From an uncultured Dialister sp. (lineage in GTDB: Bacteria; Bacillota; Negativicutes; Veillonellales; Dialisteraceae), in NCBI GenBank assembly GCA_900759415.1, contig CAAEVC010000140.1:1-32377 (forward strand): a stretch of 32,377 nt of DNA. The letters are read 5' to 3'. The notes below the pieces were generated by a model that worked only from the letters and a program-made list of their open reading frames with translations, ran no database searches and had not been told where the DNA came from. Shown piece by piece: positions 17,296-23,863 of the stretch. Each line of letters starts with the position of its first letter. Positions within the stretch are counted from its first letter, which is position 1. A program made the translations under genes and the position numbers.

Positions 17296-18711
17296 TTATC
17301 CTATTGCGCCTTCAAATTCCAGATCTATGAGGCGGTTCATTTCTACTGCATATTCCAGCGGAAGAGCTTTGGAAATCGGTTCAGCAAAACCGCGTACAAG
17401 CATGGCCTTGGCATCTTCTTCAGAAAGACCTCGGCTCATGAGATAGTAGATATCTTCTTCCGGAATACGGCCGATCTTGGCTTCATGGCCCAGATCGATA
17501 TCATCATTTTCAATAATAATATCCGGAATGGTATCCGAACGGGAATCATTATCCAGCATGAGGGATTCGCAGCTGATAGTGCCGCGGGTTCCCTTGGCCC
17601 GGGGTCCGATATAAACGACCCCTCTGTAAATAGCCGTACCGCCGGCTTTGGAGATGGACTTGGAATTGATATTCATGGAAACATCTTTGCCAAGTGCTTC
17701 TACCTTACAGCCGGTATCCAGGAACTGGCCTTTTCCTGCAAAGGTAATCCCTGTGAATTCGCAGGTAGACCTGTCACCTTTTAGAATGGTATCCGGATAG
17801 AGACAGGAAGTATGTGAACCGAAGGAACCAGAAACCCAGACCATATGGCCATCTTCTTCTACCACTGACTTCTTGGTGTTCAGATTGTACATATTCTTCG
17901 ACCAGTTCTCAATGGTGGAATACCGAAGGCTTGCCCCTTTCTTTACGAAAAGTTCTACGGCGCCGGCATGAAGATTGGCCACATTATAACGGGGTGCCGA
18001 ACAACCTTCGATGAAATGGCAGGAAGCCCCTTCTTCGATAATAATGAGAGTATGTTCAAACTGGCCGGCTCCTGGAGCATTCAAACGGAAGTAACTCTGA
18101 AGAGGCATCTTCACATCGACCCCTTTAGGTACATAAACAAAGGAACCGCCGGACCATACAGCATAATGGAGAGCTGCAAATTTATGGTAATTCGGAGTAA
18201 TCAGTTTTCCGAAATACGGTTTAATCAGTTCAGGATATTCCTTCACTGCAGTTTCAAAATCTACGTAGATGACGCCCTGTTCTTCCAGTTCCTTCTGAAT
18301 ATTGTGATAAACCACTTCAGAATCGTACTGCGCACCTACACCGGCCAGAGATTTCTTCTCCGCTTCCGGAATACCAAGGCGGTCGAAAGTCTCTCTGATA
18401 TTCTCAGGAAGATCTTCCCACTTTGCCTTCATGTCAGTCTTCGGACGGACGTAGGTATCGATATGTTCCATATCCAGTTCAGAAATATCAGGCGCCCACG
18501 GCGGAATATCCAGCTTATTGTAAATAGCAAGAGCCTCAAGACGCTTCTGCAGCATCCATTCCGGTTCATCTTTCTCTGCAGAAATTTCACGAATGACATC
18601 TTCTGTCAGCCCTTTTCCTGCTTTGTAGGAATACTCTACTTCATCTTTGATGTCGTATATGCTGCGGTTGACGTCATCAACCTGACTCTTCTTTCTCTTT
18701 TCTTCAGCCAT
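17296..18711 (-). CDS. sufB: Fe-S cluster assembly protein SufB
   Basis: A 471-residue core scaffold subunit on which the nascent cluster is built. Typical stretches are HYAVWSGGSFVYVPKGV (about 182-198), EGASCHFIEGCSAP (227-240), SGSFGSHTSCLYPD (294-307) and the conserved Cys381 (TISCESLML), which aligns with Cys405 of E. coli SufB. The C-terminal EAKIGRIPEEDIYYLMSRGL forms the SufC-contacting region. The start lies two bases after the sufC stop. Confidence 0.97.
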   Translation of the reverse strand: MAEEKRKKSQVDDVNRSIYDIKDEVEYSYKAGKGLTEDVIREISAEKDEPEWMLQKRLEALAIYNKLDIPPWAPDISELDMEHIDTYVRPKTDMKAKWEDLPENIRETFDRLGIPEAEKKSLAGVGAQYDSEVVYHNIQKELEEQGVIYVDFETAVKEYPELIKPYFGKLITPNYHKFAALHYAVWSGGSFVYVPKGVDVKMPLQSYFRLNAPGAGQFEHTLIIIEEGASCHFIEGCSAPRYNVANLHAGAVELFVKKGASLRYSTIENWSKNMYNLNTKKSVVEEDGHMVWVSGSFGSHTSCLYPDTILKGDRSTCEFTGITFAGKGQFLDTGCKVEALGKDVSMNINSKSISKAGGTAIYRGVVYIGPRAKGTRGTISCESLMLDNDSRSDTIPDIIIENDDIDLGHEAKIGRIPEEDIYYLMSRGLSEEDAKAMLVRGFAEPISKALPLEYAVEMNRLIDLEFEGAIG

Positions 18712-18713
18712 GA

Positions 18714-19457
18714 TTACACCTCACTGCGGTATGCATCAAAGCCATTGGTCTCGATTTCTTCAACCAGTTCCGGACCGCCTTCTCTTACAATACGGCCGTC
18801 AATCAGCACATGAACGAATTCCGGTGTGATGAATTTCAGGATCTGGTTCAAATGAGTAATAATCAGGATAGAATTTTCCTCATTATGATACTCGGAAATA
18901 TTTTTGGAAACTGTGCGTACTGCATCTACATCCAGACCGGAGTCTGTTTCATCCAGCATAGCCAGCTTCGGTTCCAGGATGCGCATCTGGAGGATTTCGC
19001 TCTTCTTTCTTTCACCGCCGGAGAAACCGTCATTCAGATAACGGTCTGCATAGGACGGATCCATAAGAAGCCCTTCCATACGGCTCTTCATGAGACGTTT
19101 GAAAGGGAAGAGTCTCTGCTGCTTTCCGGAAATCGTGGTCTTTGCAGTACGGATGAAGTTTTCCATCGTAATACCAGCCACAGAAATCGGATTCTGGAAA
19201 GAGAGGAAAATCCCAAGTTTCGCTCTCTTATCTACCGACAGTTCAGTAACATCCTGTCCTTCGAAATATATATGTCCCTCAGTAATCTGATAAACCGGGT
19301 TGCCCATGATGGCATGAAGCAGGGTGGATTTACCTGCCCCGTTAACGCCCATAATGACATGGACTTCGCCCTTGTTCACGGTGAGGTTAATGCCGTGAAG
19401 GAGCTCTTTCCCGCCTACGGAAACGTGGAGATTTTCCACGCGGAGTAATTCACTCAT
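18714..19457 (-). CDS. sufC: Fe-S assembly ATPase SufC
   Basis: A 247-residue ABC-type ATPase that drives conformational change in SufBC2D but is not a transporter. Motifs are Walker A GVNGAGKST (37-45), Q-loop Gln88 (LSFQNP), signature FSGGERKKSEILQM (145-158), Walker B LAMLDE (165-170) followed by TDSGLDVDA (the SufC D-loop), and switch His202. It is first in the operon; GAGGTGA precedes the ATG. The gene order C-B-D-S-U is the common Firmicutes arrangement, and no Rrf2/SufR regulator gene is adjacent. Confidence 0.97.
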   Translation of the reverse strand: MSELLRVENLHVSVGGKELLHGINLTVNKGEVHVIMGVNGAGKSTLLHAIMGNPVYQITEGHIYFEGQDVTELSVDKRAKLGIFLSFQNPISVAGITMENFIRTAKTTISGKQQRLFPFKRLMKSRMEGLLMDPSYADRYLNDGFSGGERKKSEILQMRILEPKLAMLDETDSGLDVDAVRTVSKNISEYHNEENSILIITHLNQILKFITPEFVHVLIDGRIVREGGPELVEEIETNGFDAYRSEV

Positions 19458-19481
19458 TTGATCACCTCATATATTGTAACC

Positions 19482-19510
19482 TGTATACATTTTTGACGTA
19501 TACAATTCAA
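19482..19510 (-). promoter_or_regulatory. suf operon promoter overlapped by an inverted repeat
   Basis: On the minus strand the -35 TTGAAT (19505-19510) and -10 TATACA (19482-19487) are 17 bases apart. An exact 7-bp inverted repeat, TGTATAC and GTATACA with a 9-base spacer (19482-19504), covers the spacer and -10, which is where a repressor would sit. The promoter is well supported. The operator is inference, and the binding protein is unknown. Confidence 0.7.
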
Positions 19511-19800
19511 AATCCTCTTTCATTTTATATTATTTATATCGATATGTAAATATGATAACTCCCTGCAGAAACGCCATTTTCTTCGGTTTTTCCCGTATAT
19601 GCCGCATTTTATCTAATTTTCTCAATATGCATATGTTATATACGGATTTCGATATATCGAATGACAATTCTGCATATATGAAGTTCAGAAGGCCTTATTT
19701 CATTCATCAGGCAAACGAGCTCACCGATAAAAAAACAGCCCTGAACTGTTGGGTTCAAAGCTGGTATTATGATCCCATAACCTCAAGGCTCATGACTCTC
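19511..19800. other. Non-coding gap between suf and the small peptide gene
   Basis: AT-rich sequence with no supported gene. The only structure I see is the terminator at 19729-19773. Confidence 0.5.
19729..19773 (-). terminator. Terminator of the small secreted peptide gene (shared family with 30960-31000)
   Basis: On the minus strand CAGCTTTGAAC pairs with GTTCAGGGCTG and is followed by T7. A near-identical hairpin stands at 30960-31000, downstream of the dehydrogenase gene. Confidence 0.75.
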
Positions 19801-20040
19801 TTATCTTCTGTATACCGGTCCGGGACAGTAGTACCCATCATCAGTGACTCTGTCCTGACGGTCACTTCTGTAATAGCCGCCACAGCCATACCCTCTGCCA
19901 TATTTTTCAGAAACTGCGCTCTGACGTGGTCCATAGCAGTAGTCATTCCATACAGAAACATTTTCTGCCAGAACGGTAGCGCTGCCGATAGCAATGAGGC
20001 CGGCAGCCATGGCCCCTATAAGTAAAGAACTCTTCTTCAT
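19801..20040 (-). CDS. Small secreted Tyr/Gly/Cys-rich peptide, unknown function
   Basis: A 79-residue precursor with a clear signal peptide (MKKSSLLIGAMAAGLIAIGS, cleavage near VLA|EN at residue 25). It leaves a mature chain of about 54 residues with three cysteines (35, 53, 72), nine tyrosines and many Gly and Arg residues. AGGAGG lies seven bases before the ATG at 20040. The extended -10 at 20072-20077 rules out a longer N-terminus. It has its own promoter and terminator, so it is a stand-alone unit. I do not recognise the family. An envelope structural role or a secreted peptide are both possible. Confidence 0.8.
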   Translation of the reverse strand: MKKSSLLIGAMAAGLIAIGSATVLAENVSVWNDYCYGPRQSAVSEKYGRGYGCGGYYRSDRQDRVTDDGYYCPGPVYRR

Positions 20041-20071
20041 GAGAACTCCTCCTTTATTCATTTCTATCTCC

Positions 20072-20080
20072 ATTATAACA
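20072..20080 (-). promoter_or_regulatory. Extended -10 promoter of the small peptide gene
   Basis: On the minus strand TGT precedes a perfect TATAAT (20072-20077). No good -35 is visible, as is common for extended -10 promoters. The leader would be about 25 bases with AGGAGG in it. Confidence 0.7.
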
Positions 20081-20161
20081 TTGACAACAAGAGAAACAGA
20101 GCTGTGAACTCCGAGTAATGCGCATGACGCTGCCGAAAAGAACTCCGATTTTTAGAAAAAT

Positions 20162-20199
20162 AAAACACCCTTAAGCAAAACAGCTAAAGGGTGCTTTTA
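20162..20199 (-). terminator. Terminator downstream of the first binding lipoprotein
   Basis: AAAGCACCCTTTAGC and GCTTAAGGGTGTTTT form a stem with one bulge and one mismatch, followed on the minus strand by T-rich sequence. It lies about 120 bases beyond the stop at 20322. Confidence 0.75.
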
Positions 20200-20321
20200 T
20201 CTTGTAAAAATACAAGTTGAACGGCCATACTTTGTACATTTATAAATAAAATAGAGGCAGTCAGAAAGACATTATAAGTAAACTGTGATTTTTACAACCT
20301 TCACTCATCACTCACCGCTTT

Positions 20322-21137
20322 TTATTTCTTGACGTCCGGCTCTTTACTGAAATTGGTATCGCCAAACCATCGGTCGTAAATTTTATCATATTCTCCATTC
20401 TTCATGAGCTTATCAAGGGCTTCATTGACCTTTTCCCGGAGCCCCTTATCGCTCTTGCTGATCATCATGACGAATCCGCCGGAACCGCTGATGAGGCCAG
20501 AGGGTTTCAGTTTTTCAGAAGCTCCATGGGAGAGGTAGTACCGGGCTACCGGTTTATCCAGGATGAGTGCATCGGCTTCATGATTTTCCACCGCCTTGAT
20601 GAGCTGATCATGGTAATCATATTCCTTTACTCTTGCCCCGTACTGTCTGGCAGTATCTACATAAAGAGTGCCCTTTTCCACAGCCACCAGCTTCCCTTTC
20701 AGATCTTCCGGGCCCCTGATGGAATTATCTTCCTTCCTTGCAAGGATATACACATTTTCCTTGCTGTAGTAGATGTTACTGAAATCTACCTTTTCGGCTC
20801 TGTCCTGTGTCATATCTACTGCGGCCGCGGCGATGTCTGCCTTGTTGGCCACAAGAGCCGGCACCATTTCATTGAAAGGCATATTTTCATACACCACTTC
20901 AGCGCCGATTTCCTTTGCCACAGCTCTGGTGAGATCCACATCAAAGCCAACGATATTCCCATCTTTATCCTTGTAGACAAAAGGTGGATAGGTGGCCACA
21001 CAGGCTACCTTCAATTCCTTTTTGACCGGTGCTTCTGCCTTTTGGGAAGAACCATTCTGTTTATCACCGCATCCTGCCATGGATACCACAAGCCCCAGTG
21101 CAGCGACTGCCATTCCAGCCTTTATCCAGTGATTCAT
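20322..21137 (-). CDS. Amino-acid ABC transporter substrate-binding lipoprotein (orphan)
   Basis: A 271-residue family 3 periplasmic binding protein for polar amino acids. The N-terminus is a lipoprotein signal with lipobox SMAGC (Cys23). The binding core shows YPPFVYKDKDGNIVGFDVDLTRAVAKEIG (about 50-78) and DMTQDRAEKVDFSNIYYS (about 108-125), in which Arg113 is the usual carboxylate-binding arginine. The C-terminus GEYDKIYDRWFGD matches its neighbour at 22045-22839. No permease or ATPase gene is adjacent, so it must share a transporter encoded elsewhere. GGAGG precedes the ATG. The substrate cannot be fixed from sequence. Confidence 0.9.
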   Translation of the reverse strand: MNHWIKAGMAVAALGLVVSMAGCGDKQNGSSQKAEAPVKKELKVACVATYPPFVYKDKDGNIVGFDVDLTRAVAKEIGAEVVYENMPFNEMVPALVANKADIAAAAVDMTQDRAEKVDFSNIYYSKENVYILARKEDNSIRGPEDLKGKLVAVEKGTLYVDTARQYGARVKEYDYHDQLIKAVENHEADALILDKPVARYYLSHGASEKLKPSGLISGSGGFVMMISKSDKGLREKVNEALDKLMKNGEYDKIYDRWFGDTNFSKEPDVKK

Positions 21138-21178
21138 GTGACCGCCTCCTTAGAAAGAACGATTTCATCATTTCCTTC

Positions 21179-21206
21179 ATTATATAGTATCTGAATAATT
21201 AAGCAA
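21179..21206 (-). promoter_or_regulatory. Promoter of the first binding lipoprotein
   Basis: On the minus strand the -35 TTGCTT (21201-21206) and a perfect -10 TATAAT (21179-21184) are separated by 16 bases. The start codon is about 42 bases beyond the -10. Confidence 0.7.
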
Positions 21207-21738
21207 TAAAATCTTTCATTTCGAGCTACGAACGCTGATCCAGGGTATGAGCAAATAAAGATAGAGTTGAGAGTTGAGCGCAGAGAGTTGAGAGGCGGCT
21301 GTAAGAACTTCATAATTTTTTCTTATATAACCTTGACGGTCAACGGCGCGAAACTTCTATCTAACATAGTGCGGCTGCCCCTTCAGTCAACGGCCTCCGG
21401 CCATTGCCAGTTCCTCACCACCTGAGTCATACTCTCCACTAACCGTTTATCTTCAAACGAGATTTATGGAGAAACGATTCACTTTAATTCGCGCGCCACA
21501 CTATGTGCTCCTTCGAATCATGTTCACTGCCACCCCGGGCGAAAAGCTTTGCTTTTCTGGGGGAGCCCATATTAAGAAAGGCGGCTTTGCCGGAATAAAG
21601 ATAGAGTTGAATTTTGAGATTTGAGAGTTGAGCAAAGGAAAAAGAAATTGTAGTTTTCCTATAAATCCTTTACCCCAAAGACAGTTCTTAGCGATGAGTG
21701 CAGAGCCAATGACGTCCGCTCTGCCGGCAGGATTATGT

Positions 21739-21758
21739 ATTTCGGCGAAGCCGATACC
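21739..21758 (-). repeat. REP-like hairpin, copy C
   Basis: On the minus strand it reads GGTATCGGCTTCGCCGAAAT. The stem is intact and the AT-rich tail is diverged. In the minus orientation GGGGCTCTC lies on the GGTATC side of the stem, as in copies B and D. Confidence 0.6.
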
Positions 21759-21841
21759 ACCTTGGGGCTCTCTGCACGGGGCTCTCAGCTCTTCTCATGC
21801 CGAATCATTAGATTAAGTCGTCAGCACCGCTGGTGAAACAT

Positions 21842-21890
21842 AAAAAAGGTGCGGTAAAAAAATGATTCTATTTTCTCACCGCACCTTTTT
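21842..21890. terminator. Conserved-core hairpin 4 (no adjacent gene)
   Basis: The outer arms AAAAGGTGCGGT and ACCGCACCTTTT enclose AAAAATGA facing TATTTTCTC. It has the form of a terminator, but the nearest gene ends 150 bases away and has its own terminator at 22007-22039. This suggests the element is dispersed in its own right. Confidence 0.6.
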
Positions 21891-21945
21891 GTGTTCTTTT
21901 GTTCGAAAGCAGATTGAGGCTGATGTATAGCAGTAGAATCGGGAA

Positions 21946-21972
21946 ATATATATTATCAGCGAAGCTGATACC
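21946..21972 (-). repeat. REP-like hairpin, copy D, with a compensatory stem change
   Basis: On the minus strand GGTATCAGC pairs with GCTGAT, replacing GGTATCGGC / GCCGAT, so the paired change keeps the stem. The AT-rich tail (AATATATAT) is retained. Confidence 0.6.
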
Positions 21973-22006
21973 TTCTCGGGGCTCTCGTAACTCAACTCTC
22001 AACTCT

Positions 22007-22039
22007 AAAAAAGGAGGGTGATTTTTCACCCCCTTTTTT
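22007..22039 (-). terminator. Terminator of the second binding lipoprotein
   Basis: AAAAAAGGAGGGTGA pairs with TCACCCCCTTTTTT, with one bulged or mismatched position, immediately after the stop codon at 22045. The minus strand ends in T6. Confidence 0.85.
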
Positions 22040-22044
22040 CCATC

Positions 22045-22839
22045 TTATTTCTTCTTTTCGCCGAACCATTTAGCATAAATCTTGTCGTAGGTTCCGTTTT
22101 CTTTCAGTTCTTTCAGTGCTTTATTGACAGCAGCCTGAAGTTCCTTGTTATCCTTCTTCATAGCCATAACAAATCCTGCGCCTTCTTTCGGGGTGCCTAC
22201 CATCTTGAAATCTTTATCTGCACCCTGTTTGAGGTAGTACATGCTTACCGGCTGGTCATTGACGATAGCATCTACTGTGCCGGCTTTCAGTTCCATAAAT
22301 GCCTGTGCATTGGAATCCAGCTGTTTTACACTGCCTGCTTTGGCTTCCTGTGCCAGTCTTACAGATTCAGTGCCTACCTGAGCGCCTACGGTCTTACCAG
22401 CCAGGTCTGCCCAGTCTTTAATGCTGTTATCATCTTTCTTGACAAGGATGACGAAACCGGAATCAGTGAAGTATGGATCAGAGAAAGCCACCTGCTTAGC
22501 TCTTTCCGGTGTACCGGTCATGCCGGCAGCGATGAGATCGATCTGTCCGGACTGAACAGCTGGAATCAGTGCATCAAAGCCCATGCTCTTAAATTCCATC
22601 TTGCTGCCCATCTGTTTAATGACTGCATCAGCCAGGTCGATATCAAAACCTACATATTTGTCGCCTTCAGTGAATTCAAAAGGCGGGAATGTAGTTTCAG
22701 AACCTACACGGATAACAGAAGGAATCCCATTCTTTGCAGTGCCTTCTGCTTTCTTGTCTCCGCCGCAGCCTGCTGCCAGTAAGGTGGCTGCCATAGCGCC
22801 CATTGCCAATGCTAATTTTAACTTTTTCCCCATCATCAT
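22045..22839 (-). CDS. Amino-acid ABC transporter substrate-binding lipoprotein (orphan, ArgR-box upstream)
   Basis: A family 3 binding protein of about 264 residues with a lipoprotein signal ending LLAAGC (Cys25 from the chosen start). The core has SETTFPPFEF, GFDIDLADAVIKQMG, and TGTPERAKQVAFSDPYF with the ligand-binding arginine. The C-terminus GTYDKIYAKWFGEKK parallels the neighbour at 20322-21137, so the two are paralogues. I prefer the ATG at 22839, six bases after GGAGA; upstream in-frame ATGs at 22866 and 22845 lack this spacing. No transporter permease or ATPase is nearby. The ARG-box-like palindrome at 22868-22883 points to arginine or a related basic amino acid as substrate; that is inference. 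Confidence 0.9.
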   Translation of the reverse strand: MMMGKKLKLALAMGAMAATLLAAGCGGDKKAEGTAKNGIPSVIRVGSETTFPPFEFTEGDKYVGFDIDLADAVIKQMGSKMEFKSMGFDALIPAVQSGQIDLIAAGMTGTPERAKQVAFSDPYFTDSGFVILVKKDDNSIKDWADLAGKTVGAQVGTESVRLAQEAKAGSVKQLDSNAQAFMELKAGTVDAIVNDQPVSMYYLKQGADKDFKMVGTPKEGAGFVMAMKKDNKELQAAVNKALKELKENGTYDKIYAKWFGEKKK

Positions 22840-22867
22840 GATCATCTCCAGAATTTCATCATCCAAG

Positions 22868-22883
22868 TTGAATTTTTATTCAA
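22868..22883 (-). promoter_or_regulatory. ARG-box-like operator (ArgR/AhrC)
   Basis: A 16-bp palindrome, TTGAAT-AAAA-ATTCAA on the minus strand, fits the general ARG box TGAAT-N4-ATTCA. Its central TGAATAAAAATTCAA agrees with the Bacillus consensus as I know it. A further half site (AATGAAT) lies just upstream on the same strand. The box is about 30 bases before the start codon at 22839, a position suited to repression. Confidence 0.6.
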
Positions 22884-22947
22884 ATTCATTAAATTTCTCT
22901 TCCGCCAAGACTCCTCTTTATTTCATGATTTCCTATATTCTATCGGC

Positions 22948-22970
22948 TTTTATTCATACCATTTATATGA
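22948..22970. repeat. 8-bp inverted repeat in the divergent region
   Basis: TATTCATA and TATGAATA are separated by 7 bases, between the second lipoprotein gene and dedA. It could be an operator. Apart from this, the ARG box and the dedA promoter, the 22840-23266 gap shows only AT-rich sequence. Confidence 0.35.
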
Positions 22971-23096
22971 ATACAGGCTTGAATTAAAGGTATCTTTATG
23001 CAATCTATGCACATTTTATCAACTTACGTTCTAAATGTCAATTCCTCTTTACCCTTTTTTTACAATTTTCTTACATTTTTGCACCACCCTCTTTCG

Positions 23097-23126
23097 TTGA
23101 CCCGATACTGTAAACCATGCTATAGT
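23097..23126 (+). promoter_or_regulatory. Promoter of the dedA-arnT-like cluster
   Basis: The -35 TTGACC (23097-23102) and -10 TATAGT (23121-23126) are separated by 18 bases, with a TGC extension before the -10. This leaves a leader of about 135 bases in which CCCG-TTTT-CGGG forms a small hairpin just before the ribosome site. Confidence 0.65.
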
Positions 23127-23266
23127 TTAAATTGCGAATGCCCCAGACAGAGCTTATTTTTCTGAAAATTATGATTTGTTTATCTTTTATATAACTTTTT
23201 ACCTTATAATAACAACTATAAAATCTGTTTTTTGTTAAGTCCCGTTTTCGGGCAGAGGATGTCTGC

Positions 23267-23863
23267 ATGGAATTTATTATTACTTTTCTGTCAGAGTGGG
23301 GTTACATCGCCCTTTTTATCTGCATGGTACTGGAAAACATGAATATTCCCATTCCCAGTGAAATCATTCTGGGCTTTGCGGGGTTCCTTGTTTCTCAGGA
23401 CATTTTTACTTTCTGGCCTGCTACAGCGGTGGCCACAATTGCGGGAGTCGTCGGCTCCCTTGCCTCTTACTACATGGGCCTAAAGGGCGGAAGGAATCTG
23501 ATCCTGAAGCATACGAAGAAAGGCGGCATGGGTGCAAAGAAAATGATTGCCGCCAAGGACTGGTTTGAAAATTACGGTGCCGTTGCGGTCTTCACCGGCC
23601 GTCTGCTTCCCGGTATCCGTACTTTCATTTCTCTTCCTGCAGGAATCGCACAGTTCCCCCTTCCTGAATTCATCGGTCTCACCCTGCTTGGCACCATCCC
23701 CTGGACAATTTTCCTCATTTATGTAGGTGCCGAACTGGGACATAACTGGGCACTCATCTTAGACTATAAATGGGAAATCGCCGCTGCGTGTATCCTGCTT
23801 TCTGCTGCCATCGCCATCGGCTATTATATTTACCTTAAGAGAAAGAAAAATGAAAATCAATAA
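23267..23863 (+). CDS. DedA-family membrane protein
   Basis: A 198-residue multi-pass inner-membrane protein of the DedA (SNARE-associated/VTT) family. Members translocate lipids, and some recycle undecaprenyl phosphate. Family features are ENMNIPIPSE (23-32, with Glu23 and Glu32 in the re-entrant loop), GSLASYYMG (63-71), and the arginine motif FTGRLLPGIRTFISLPAG (109-126, Arg112 and Arg118). A hydrophobic C-terminal helix ends in a basic tail. GAGG lies eight bases before the ATG. The last 14 bases overlap the next gene, so the two are co-translated. Its neighbours, which use lipid-linked sugars, favour a polyprenyl-phosphate recycling role (inference). Confidence 0.92.
   Translation: MEFIITFLSEWGYIALFICMVLENMNIPIPSEIILGFAGFLVSQDIFTFWPATAVATIAGVVGSLASYYMGLKGGRNLILKHTKKGGMGAKKMIAAKDWFENYGAVAVFTGRLLPGIRTFISLPAGIAQFPLPEFIGLTLLGTIPWTIFLIYVGAELGHNWALILDYKWEIAAACILLSAAIAIGYYIYLKRKKNENQ

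Larger units (their letters stand above)
21240..22006. repeat. Repeat island between the two binding-protein genes
   Basis: About 770 bases with no supported gene. It contains GAGTTGA-type tracts at 21264-21293, 21604-21632 and (inverted) 21988-22006. A 12-bp inverted repeat (ACATAGTGCGGC, 21365-21376, and its near complement, 21496-21507) brackets about 120 bases. The palindrome GAAAAGCTTTGCTTTTC lies at 21540-21556, a degenerate hairpin at 21578-21598, REP-like copies C and D at 21739-21758 and 21946-21972, and conserved-core hairpin 4 at 21842-21890. It resembles an accretion of short dispersed elements rather than one decayed gene. Confidence 0.6.

Noticed and set aside
20041..20073. An earlier start for the small secreted peptide.
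   Set aside because: That codon overlaps the -10 hexamer, and the later ATG has a perfect ribosome site and signal peptide.
21264..22006. A CRISPR-like array suggested by repeated GAGTTGA tracts.
   Set aside because: Repeat units are short, irregular and in both orientations, with no constant spacers and no cas genes.
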